DNA from: CAJBLF01 sp964495905
GTDB taxonomy: Bacteria > Patescibacteriota > Gracilibacteria > Absconditabacterales > Absconditicoccaceae
Length of the DNA stretch: 32,680 nucleotides
Direction of reading: 5' to 3'
NCBI GenBank assembly: GCA_964495905.1
Contig: CAZBWN010000003.1
Location: forward strand, 1 to 32,680
This document shows, one piece after another, positions 25,471 to 32,680 of the stretch. Within the stretch, counting starts at the first letter, position 1; every line of letters starts with the position of its first letter. The notes below the pieces were generated by a model, which worked only from the letters and a program-made list of their open reading frames with translations, searched no databases and had not been told where the DNA came from. Made by a program: the position numbers and the translations under genes.

Positions 25471-26637
25471 AAGTTTTTTATGCTTTCTATATGCAAGCAA
25501 ATAATGTATCTTGAGTGTAAATGCGATGAAGAAGAGTATCCATCCCAGCGTAGCGAATACAGAGATATTCCTATATTGTTTTTGTTGTGCGTTCATTTGT
25601 GGTACGATATCTTCATTAGATTCACTAGACTCATCCATAGTATTGAGTGAGCATCCTAATTTTTGGATGATGGATTTGAGGTTGTATTGATATCTTACTT
25701 CAGCTCTAGTATAATAACTTGCAAGCAATGTACATTCATCTGCTGATCCTCCTATGTTTCCTGCTTCCTGAGACATCCTTCTAAACATGATAGGACTGAT
25801 CATTTTGTTGAGTGCCATCCCTGTCGCAGTGTGAAAGTTATAGGTGCTTTCTGTCTTGTTCGCTCCTCCATAGGATTGTTTGTCAGTAATCAATATCTTG
25901 AGGTCCATACCTGTGTCGATAGGAATCCAGGTGCTTGGGTAGAAAGTCAGATAATTTCCATTTCGTTTGAGATTTTCAGATCCATAGAAATATTGTTCTC
26001 CGTCAAAGTTTATGATAACGCTATTCTTATCTACGCCCTTGCCAATATCTTTGATATCAAAGATGAAATATTGATCTAAAGTTATCCTATCATTAGTATT
26101 TTTTGGATAGATCAAGCTGATGCTCGGAGGCACGATATCCGGTTCGCATTCAGGAACTTTTGCAAAGTCCAATGCAAAATCTCCTTGGAGCGGATATGTC
26201 TTATTTGTCGTCACCGCTTCAGAACCTGTCCCCAAAGTAAACGCCTCTTTGCCTACGATATTGCTTTTGAAGTAGAGTTGGAAGAACGATAGTGTTTCTG
26301 TAGATGAAGAAAAAATAGGATTCTCTATCTCAAGGATGATCTTGTTATATTCGATTTTTGAAGTCGCTGTTCCATTGCTCGTACTTGGTAAGATACGTAC
26401 GATTTCTATATTTTCTGGATTGTAGTAGAATACCAAAGTGAATTTGGTGACTTTCTGCCCTTGCGGAGAAAATAGGATATCGGCAGAATTGGTGCAGCCG
26501 GCATGGAGTTGATCCGTAGGTTGAAATCTTACATCAGAATAAAGCGGTTGAAAAGTGACTTTTGCTCATCGTGCACTTCATAACATCGCAAACATACCGA
26601 GCAGTCATCGGGTGATTAATTTTTTTGTTTTTATCAT
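25444..26637 (-). CDS. Cohesin-like, membrane-anchored surface protein
   Basis: 397 residues. An N-terminal signal peptide (MIKTKKLITRGLLGMFAML...ARG) precedes a beta-sandwich region with VTKFTLVFYYNPENIEIV and KIILEIENPIFS, the pattern of cohesin-type domains. A second Ig-like module follows (PSISLIYPKNTNDRITLDQY, NSVIINFDGEQYFYG, GMDLKILITDKQS). After a Ser/Glu-rich spacer, a single membrane helix (ISVFATLGWILFFIAFTLKI) and a basic tail LLAYRKHKKLNEQ anchor it. Under code 25 the frame continues through UGA for five residues to TAA at 25444. Probably displayed outside with its C-terminus in the membrane. Role unknown; the cohesin assignment is from pattern only. Confidence 0.7.
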
Positions 26638-26728
26638 CAGCTACGCTAATGGAGTAAAATGTGATTATAGTATACAAACAAGCCTCAAAATATCAAATGG
26701 AAATAAAGAGAAAATGAAATAAAAATAA

Positions 26729-26756
26729 TTGCTTTTTTGTGGGGATTTAGTATAGT
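26729..26756 (+). promoter_or_regulatory. Promoter of the HD-protein operon
   Basis: TTGCTT (26729-26734), a 16-base spacer and TATAGT (26751-26756), 30 bases before the start codon. Confidence 0.5.
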
Positions 26757-26785
26757 TTAGGGAGATTTATTAACTATTGTCAAAT

Positions 26786-27733
26786 ATGGTATCTTTAGAC
26801 TCCAAAAAGAAAAATTTACTTAAAGTTCCCCAAGCAGCAGATAATTTGGAAACATATAAGGAATATGCCAGAGAAAACGTTATTTCCGTATTTCAGTTGG
26901 ATGATTTTTCCAAAAAAATCCCTTTTGAATGATATGTGGAAAATACGGATCATGGAGCGGAACATACCTACAATGTATTCAAAAAATCTTTGGAAGTCGC
27001 AGATGCAGTAGAGCAAAATACTGATATTCCTGTAGATAAAGAACTGCTCTATATCATGAGTGCAATGCATGATAGCGGAAGATTCCGTTTGCCTATAGCA
27101 AAAGAAGGCGATACGGAAAAACAGCAACAGGCCAAAGAAAAGAAAAGAAAGACAGCAGAAAACAAACATGCTCGTTATGGGGTTGCTCAAGTCAGATTAT
27201 GAATCAAAAAGCTTAAGGAAAAAAATATCATCATCTCTGATGAAGATCAGAAAAAGATAGAAGATTATGTATTGAATCATGATTTTTTCAATGAAAGATT
27301 GGATGGAGATACGTATCATGAACCTATGAGTATCGAAGGACAGATTACAAGATTGGCTGACAGGATCAGCGTCCCTATCGACCAAGAGATCACGAGATAT
27401 CGGGAAACCGGAAAAAGGCTCGGCACCAAATATTTCAACAAAGATATTACATGGCAAGAGAGAGTGGATTTCAGTTTTGCAAATATGTGAAAGTATATCA
27501 AGTGGGGAAAATTTGATGAATTTACGTTTTTCTTATCTCTTCTGTCTCAAAAGTCTTCCGACTTTTTCAACCCGGTTTTGGCGGAGATCTACCAGAAATG
27601 GGCAGCAAGCAAACAACAAGGAATCGATACGGTCTTGCAGATTGCAAGAGACGAATGATATAGCGATCAAGACATCCAAGAAATGAAAAGTTTGTTAGAT
27701 AAATACCTTGAATATTTCGATATCCGTTTTTAA
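26786..27733 (+). CDS. HD-domain protein (putative metal-dependent phosphohydrolase)
   Basis: 315 residues. The HD signature is distributed as usual: HGAEHTYNVFKK supplies the first His, AMHDSGRF contains the His95-Asp96 pair, NHDFFNERL a later His, and RLADRISVPID the final Asp. This matches the H...HD...D layout of the metal site. Members act on nucleotides or phosphoesters, including (p)ppGpp and dNTPs; the substrate cannot be told here. The rest is helical (WQERVDFSFANMGKYIKWGK). First gene of a plus-strand run; the P-loop NTPase starts 18 bases after its stop. UGA codes Gly at several sites, including VRLGIKKLKE. Confidence 0.85.
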
Positions 27734-27751
27734 TTTATATGCATACATAAG

Positions 27752-28261
27752 ATGAAAATAGTATTTTGCGGTGCCCATGGAGTAGGTAAAAGTACCCTAA
27801 GCACATTATTATCAGAAAAATTATGATTGCCGATATTGCATGATATCGTAGTGGATGCACATAGGCTCGGATTCGTCATTAATGAAAATACACCGATGGA
27901 AACCCAGATGTGGCTCACAGGAAAACAATTGGAACAAGAAAAGATACATCCCAAATTCATAGGGGACAAATGCATCTTTGATTATTATATCTATGCGGAA
28001 GCATTGAATATGGACAAAGAAATGACCAATGTCATCAAAAAGATAGCATTGCAGACGTATGCATATGATCATGTGTTTTTCATCAAACCGGAATTTGCAA
28101 TCGTAGATGATGGCTTGAGAAGTACCAATATAGAATTTCAAAACGCAGTAGATAGTGTCTATGAAAATTTTTTGAAAGAACATAATATACCGTATACCTC
28201 TCTTACAGGAAACGTAGAAGAAAGAATGGTACAAGTATATATGAAGTTGAATATAGTATAA
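27752..28261 (+). CDS. P-loop NTPase, nucleoside-kinase/AAA-like
   Basis: 169 residues. Walker A GAHGVGKST at residues 7-15 right after the first strand, as in small kinases and NadR-like AAA proteins. A DIVVDAHRLGF segment follows where such proteins bind substrate. KFIGDKCIFDYYIYAEALN contains an Asp-x-x-x-Phe-Asp pattern like Walker B or the D-R lid region of deoxynucleoside kinases. VFFIKPEFAIVDDGLRS matches the P-x-x-x-x-x-x-D-G-x-R lid. Likely phosphorylates a small molecule. Probably cotranscribed with the HD gene. Confidence 0.8.
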
Positions 28262-28345
28262 ATCACAAGATAAATATCATTGATTTTCTGATTATTTTTC
28301 ATACCCTTGATGTATATATAAATGTTTTTATCCCTATCATCACGC

Positions 28346-28564
28346 ATGGCTTCCGAACTCAAAAAATTTGAAGAAAAACGTAAAACGAGTATAGCAAATA
28401 CTATAGGGAGCGGTTTGCGATTGTGAGTGGAAGAGCTTTCGCGTGCAGTGAGCGGTACCAAAAAACCTACAGCAAAATGAGAGACTCTCGCAAAAAATCA
28501 GATATCCAGAGAGCTCGATACATACGAAAATGCTAGGATAGAAAAAAATAAGAAACAATCATAA
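28346..28564 (+). CDS. Small hypothetical protein
   Basis: 72 residues: MASELKKFEEKRKTSIANTI, then GSGLRLGVEELSRAVSGTKK and a charged C-terminus ending KNKKQS. Two Gly codons are UGA, so it is invisible under the standard code. It fills the gap between the NTPase and the ArfB-like gene with short spacing to the latter (20 bases). Mostly helical and charged; family not recognised. An in-frame position and plausible composition support it, but it is short. Confidence 0.6.
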
Positions 28565-28584
28565 TTTTATTTTTCATAAAAAAA

Positions 28585-29010
28585 ATGACTACTGATCAGA
28601 TCGTAAAAAATATTGTTGAGAAGGAACTCCATTTCCATTTCGCAAAAAGCGGAGGACATGGCGGGCAAAATGTAAATAAGAGAGAGACCAAAGCGGAGCT
28701 CTATTTCAATATCCACGATTCACAAAGCCTCACTCCCAAACAAAAATTGAGACTGATCAGACTCGCAGGAAGCAGAGTCCATCATGAAGAATGAATCCTT
28801 ATCATGACCTGTCAGGAAGAACGTTATCAACATGCAAACAAAGAGAAAGTGATCCATCATTTCAAACAATTATTGAACGAAGCATGCAAGGAACCTAAAC
28901 TCAGGATCCCTACCAAACTCCCAAACTCTCAACGTGAATCTCGTATCCAGGAAAAAAAGATTACAGGAAAAACAAAACAACTGAGACAAATTAGACCATT
29001 AGATTATTAG
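28585..29010 (+). CDS. arfB: RF-1 domain peptidyl-tRNA hydrolase, ArfB/YaeJ-like
   Basis: 141 residues. Catalytic loop SGGHGGQNVNK with the GGQ motif at residues 26-28, which hydrolyses peptidyl-tRNA in the ribosome. There is no stop-codon recognition domain. The C-terminus is basic and Gln-rich (RESRIQEKKITGKTKQLRQI), like the ArfB tail that enters the empty mRNA channel of stalled ribosomes. It rescues non-stop complexes without reading a codon, which is relevant in an organism where UGA is sense and RF2 is expected to be missing. One UGA-coded Gly at EEGILIM. The argS start lies 63 bases downstream. Confidence 0.88.
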
Positions 29011-29064
29011 AAGTTTAGATTGTTAGATACTTGGAATTTATCATCTATCATTTATCATCTATCA
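28989..29064. repeat. Octad and heptad repeats between arfB and argS
   Basis: 8-base units ATTAGACC, ATTAGATT, ATTAGAAG, TTTAGATT, GTTAGATA run through the end of the ArfB-like gene. They are followed by 7-base units TATCATC, TATCATT, TATCATC, TATCATT (29038-29065), just before argS. Confidence 0.6.
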
Positions 29065-29073
29065 TTATTTTTT

Positions 29074-30969
29074 ATGATTGCAATATACAAACAATATTTT
29101 GCTGCAGAACTAGCGACACAGATTGAAATTCCTAGAGAAGACATACTCGCATTGATAGAGATTCCACCGGAAAACATTCCTGGAGATTTAGCGTTTCCAT
29201 GTTTTCAACTCGCCAAACAAGCAAAAAAATCCCCAAATATATTAGCAAAAGAATTCTCTGAAAAATTCAGTTCTCCTTTTTTTGAGAAATTTGAAGCTGT
29301 CGGTGGATACGTAAATGCACATATCAACAAAAATAAATTCATCAATGAATTTTTTTCTTCTAATGTTTCAATGTTTCAATCTTCCAATCTTTCAACAAAA
29401 CCGAAGGTTTTAATCGAGTACATGAGTGCCAACCCAAATAAGCCGCTTCATATCTGACAAGCGAGAAACGTGTGTGTGGGAGATAGCATGAGAAGGATTT
29501 ATGAATATCTGAGATATGACGTTACAAGCTGTGATTATGGTGATGATAGCGGAGTGAATATCTGATATAATATAGTAGGGCATCTGTTCTATGGTATCCC
29601 TGTAGAGACAGAAAAAAAGTTCGATCACTACTGTGGAGAGATTTATGTGAAGATGAGACAGCTCGAAGAAGACGCTATTTTCAAACAAAGGTTGTCAGAG
29701 ACATTATTAAAAATCGAAGAAGATACTGACCCAGAGATAAAAAAATTACATCAGAAATATACCCAGGATTGTACGCATCAACAGATGGTGAGCTGCCGAA
29801 GGATGGGAGCATATTTCAACCTCGTCGCATGGGAGACGAATATCCTGCATCTCAAATTTTTTGCTGATGCGATGACTATACTCAAAGAAAAATGATTCGT
29901 AAGATTTGCTGATGATGGCGATGCAAAAGGATGTCGGATACTTGATCTTTCATCATTACCGGAATACGCTAAAGAGGAAAAACAATATCAGATCATGATC
30001 AAGTCAGACGGTTTAGCGACCTATGTTGCAAAAGATATCGCCTTCGCAATGCGGAAATTCTGATACCTCAACAAAAACTTCGGATACGAACAATCATGGC
30101 AGGATCCGAGAGGGATCAATATGTATACGACTACTGCAGATAGTGAACAGTGAAAAGAACATACATTTTGAAACTATGATATAGCTCTTACGGTCATTGA
30201 TTATAGGCAGATTCCACCTCAGACAATTGTAAAGTCAGCATTGAAATTGATGGGACATAATCAAGAGGATAAACAATATTTACCGCTTGGATATGGTGTC
30301 GTTTATTTGACGCCTCAGACACTTTTGAAACTCAAATATACACTGAGCGACGAAGAGCAGAAAGAAAAGAAACTGCCTTTTGCGAGCAGAAAATGACGAA
30401 CCGTGACGATAGATGAAATGCTGGATATGCTCCACGCAAAAGCATATGCAGAAACCAAAGAGAGGAACGCAGAAAAAGATGCTGCACGATTGGATCATGT
30501 CGCTGAGGCGATGGCAATCTCCGCTTTGAGATTCTTTTTGATTAGAGGTGATGTCACCAAAGATATCGTGTTTGATCTGGATGAAGCGATGGATATGCAA
30601 GGGGAGACCTGAGCATATATCCTCTATACGTGAGCAAGGGCGCAGAGCATTGTTGATGGTGCATGAATATTTGATAGCGCAAAAGTTGATTATTCACTGC
30701 TTCAAGAAGAGGAAGAATTCTCATTGATCAAAAAAATAAGTATGCTGGATGAAGTGATTTGAAGGGCAAAAAATGATCTTGCTCCTCACTATCTCGCAAA
30801 ATATTGCTTTGATCTAGCTCAGCTTGTAAACAGCTATTATGCCCATACCAAGATACTAGTAGACGATGAAAATCTCAAGATGACAAGGATCGCTTTATTA
30901 CAGAAAGTCATAGAGACATTAAAGCAAGCGATGGCTTTGATAGGTATGGTTTTTGTAGAACGCATGTAA
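29074..30969 (+). CDS. argS: Arginyl-tRNA synthetase
   Basis: 631 residues. Charges tRNA-Arg. An N-terminal Add-1-like domain (IEIPPENIPGDLAFPCFQLA) is followed by the catalytic EYMSANPNKPLHIGQARN. The class I HIGH signature is HIGQ (126-129, Gly128 UGA-coded), with Gln in place of the last His. DYGDDSGVNIGYN, IKSDGLATYVAKDIAFAMRK, and the loop FASRKGRTVTIDEMLD, the ArgRS counterpart of KMSKS, follow. The C-terminal helical DALR domain (AAR..., QLVNSYYAHTKIL) ends LIGMVFVERM. Residues ~97-107 are encoded by four 8-base repeats. Many UGA Gly codons. Upstream of tyrS in the same direction. Confidence 0.95.
29362..29393. repeat. Octad repeat within argS
   Basis: AATGTTTC, AATGTTTC, AATCTTCC, AATCTTTC in tandem, encoding N-V-S-M-F-Q-S-S-N-L-S-T between the N-terminal domain and the catalytic core. 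Confidence 0.7.
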
Positions 30970-30981
30970 ATATACTATTAA

Positions 30982-31100
30982 AATATTTAGAATATTAAAA
31001 TATTAAAAAATTTATCAGTAAATTATTTATGCAAACAATTTTTTAATCTTCCTAATCTTTTAATTTTTTAATCTGTTAGTCTTTTAATCTATTAATTAAG
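30982..31100. repeat. Octad-type inverted element between argS and tyrS
   Basis: Left side AATATTTAG, AATATTAA, AATATTAA; right side repeated TTTTAATC-type units (31041-31098). An AT-rich centre separates oppositely oriented arrays. No other feature is seen in this 136-base gap. Confidence 0.55.
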
Positions 31101-31105
31101 AAATA

Positions 31106-32395
31106 ATGAAGTTACGTGAAGAACGAGAACAACGTGGTATCATAAATCAATTTTCAAATGAAAAGGTTTTTGACCTCTTGGACGCAGGAGGACAGAAATT
31201 CTATATCTGATTCGATCCCTCCGCAGATTCACTCCAACTTGGAAATATGTTTTCCGTGATGGCAGCGATACACCTCATGAGATACGGTAACAAATGTTAT
31301 TTTCTCGTAGGTTGAGCGACAGGGATGATCGGTGATCCAAGTCTCAAAGATGCAGAAAGAAAATTCCTTTCTGAAGAAGAATTGAGACACAATGAGCAAT
31401 GCATTTACAACCAGCTCAAACACTTTTTGGAAAATATCCAAAAAAATTATGATATAAAATTCGATTATGAAATGGTGGATAATTATGATTTTTACAAAAA
31501 TATGAACTACCTCAAATTTCTCAGTGAGGTAGGAAAATATATCACCGTCAATACCATGATCGCCAAAGAATCCGTGAAAAAAAGGATAGAGGATCCGGAC
31601 AAAAGCATCACGTATGCGGAGTTCAGTTATATGTTGATACAAGGATATGATTTCGTTCATCTCTACCAAAATGAGGGTGTGAAGATACAACTTTGATGAT
31701 CAGATCAACGATGAAATGTGACGACAGGTATGGAGATCATCAGAAAAAAATTAGACCAAGAAGCATTCTGTCTGACGATACCATTGATCACCGATGCTTC
31801 AGGAAAAAAATTCTGAAAATCAGAATGAAATGCGATTTGGGTGGATGAAAAAAAGAATAGCCCGTATTTTGTATATCAGTTTTTCATGAATGTAGAGGAT
31901 GCTTTGGTAGGGAAATTACTTAAGGTATTTTCACTCAAGACCGTAGCTGAAATAGATATCATCGTAGCAAAACATATGGAGAATCCATCAGATCGTTATG
32001 GGCAAAAAGAACTTGCTAACCGAGTAGTGGAAGTATTGTTCTGAAAGGACGCAGTGAAACAGGCAGAGAAGATCTCAGAAATATTTTTTGGACAAGGAGA
32101 CAAATTAGAGACTATAAAAATTATGTCTTCAGATGACATCAAAGCATTACAAAAAGAGACAGGAGGGACTACAATTACGAATTACGAATGATCAATTATA
32201 AATATTTTCACTCAGGCGGGACTTACGGAATCAAATGGTGAAGCAAAAAAACTTATCGCCTCAGGATGATTGTATTGCAATGAAAATAAAATCACTGATC
32301 TCCAGCATATGATAACAAAACAAGATTTTATCAATGGTGTCCTTCTCCTCAGAAAAGGAAAAAAACAGTTCAAAATTGTTAATCTAGTTTCTTAG
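31106..32395 (+). CDS. tyrS: Tyrosyl-tRNA synthetase
   Basis: 429 residues. Charges tRNA-Tyr. GFDPSADSLQLGNM stands where most TyrRS have LHIGHL, so the HIGH signature is Q44-L-G-N47. LVGGATGMIGDPS, the tyrosine-binding LIQGYDFVHLY, and QLGGSDQRGN follow; the last has all three Gly coded by UGA. KFGKSEGNAIW is the KMSKS loop in its bacterial KFGKS form. The C-terminal S4 RNA-binding domain (EAKKLIASGGLYCNENKI) binds the tRNA. Full length and otherwise typical. The TAG stop overlaps the first base of a REP-like element. Confidence 0.95.
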
Positions 32396-32436
32396 TCATT
32401 GCGACCCCGGAGTACTCCGGGGGAAGCAATCTTAAT
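32395..32436. repeat. REP-like palindrome at tyrS stop
   Basis: GTCATTGCGA, a perfect 18-base palindrome CCCCGGAGTACTCCGGGG (32405-32422), then AAGCAATCTT. Related to the fragment inside leuS (GATTGCTTCG/GCAATGAC). A second fragment, GTCATTCTGAAGACGTCATC with a TGAATTTATTTCA hairpin, lies at 32493-32532. Confidence 0.75.
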
Positions 32437-32457
32437 ATTTTAAAATATTTTTTTATC

Positions 32458-32489
32458 AAAAAATAATCTGCTTAGGTGGATTATTTTTT
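32458..32489. terminator. Bidirectional terminator
   Basis: A perfect 11-bp AAAAAATAATC/GATTATTTTTT stem with a 10-base loop lies between convergent tyrS and the right-edge gene. Confidence 0.75.
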
Positions 32490-32546
32490 AATGTCATTCT
32501 GAAGACGTCATCCTGAATTTATTTCAGGATCCAATCATATGCTCTT

Positions 32547-32680
32547 TTATATTCAGCTTGGTACCGTAATGATAAGCGTTCCAGAGTATTGACCTACTGC
32601 TTGATAAGCAGGGATATTTATCTGGAGATCGACTTGAGATGTCTGTATTTTACATACTTCACCTACACCTCCTATTTTTC
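32547..32680 (-). CDS. C-terminus of a surface protein, 5' part outside window
   Basis: 44 codons visible in the only open minus-strand frame. They encode IGGVGEVCKIQTSQVDLQIN, then a strand IPAYQAVGQYSGTLIITVPS and a UGA-coded Gly before Ile-stop. The Y-x-G-T-L-x-I-T-x-P ending matches the last beta strand of secreted proteins with WxL-like or spore-coat-like domains. No function can be given from this piece. Confidence 0.65.

Noticed and set aside
1..32680. Widespread pseudogenes from premature UGA codons, or UGA read as Trp
   Set aside because: UGA sits at conserved glycines across unrelated families and UGG is used at conserved Trp positions; decay or code 4 would not give this pattern.

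Overview
The window comes from a bacterium that reads UGA as glycine (genetic code 25), which points to Absconditabacteria (SR1) or Gracilibacteria (BD1-5) of the candidate phyla radiation. Under the standard code almost every long gene breaks into fragments. With UGA as Gly each becomes one full-length frame, and UGA falls on family-invariant glycines: the SDR TGxxxGIG loop, TyrRS GGSDQRGN (three UGAs), ArgRS HIG, and the cupredoxin KKGD turn. UGG is still used for Trp. I cannot separate the two phyla from this window. All coordinates below assume code 25.

Layout. 1-3315 (-) is the 5' part of a secreted delta-60-repeat surface protein. 3556-3987 (+) is a cupredoxin lipoprotein. 4049-12405 is a minus-strand block: sigma factor, leuS (with an inserted Nudix domain), an EamA-like half transporter, an SDR, glmS, a histidine-phosphatase-fold protein, tRNA-Ser(GGA) and an LMW-PTP-like phosphatase. 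12694-14814 (+) is ftsK. 15086-19191 (+) holds two tandem paralogous surface fibres, each with an N-terminal membrane segment, a collagen-like Gly-X-Y stalk, a YadA-like head of 14-residue repeats and a tail-fibre-like C-terminus. 19300-26637 mixes both strands: polyprenyl synthase, a Lys/Glu-rich protein, an RNHCP zinc protein, a structured RNA candidate, an RRM protein, a PVQ-rich protein, CorA, CYTH and a cohesin-like anchored protein. 26786-32395 (+) carries an HD protein, a P-loop NTPase, a small ORF, an ArfB-like hydrolase, argS and tyrS. The right end is the C-terminus of another surface protein (-).

Functional picture. Housekeeping translation, transcription and division genes are interspersed with an unusually large set of surface proteins (delta-60 propeller, two collagen/YadA fibres, cohesin-like protein, right-edge protein). 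That would suit a small cell living attached to other cells, but this lifestyle is inference from the lineage.

Two kinds of repeat run through the window. One is GC-rich palindromic REP-like elements, found between genes and also in frame inside leuS and the Lys-rich gene. The other is AT-rich arrays with a 7- or 8-base period, several arranged as inverted arms around a short core, also between genes and inside coding linkers. These, the fibre genes, the Nudix-LeuRS fusion and the structured RNA are the points most worth following up.
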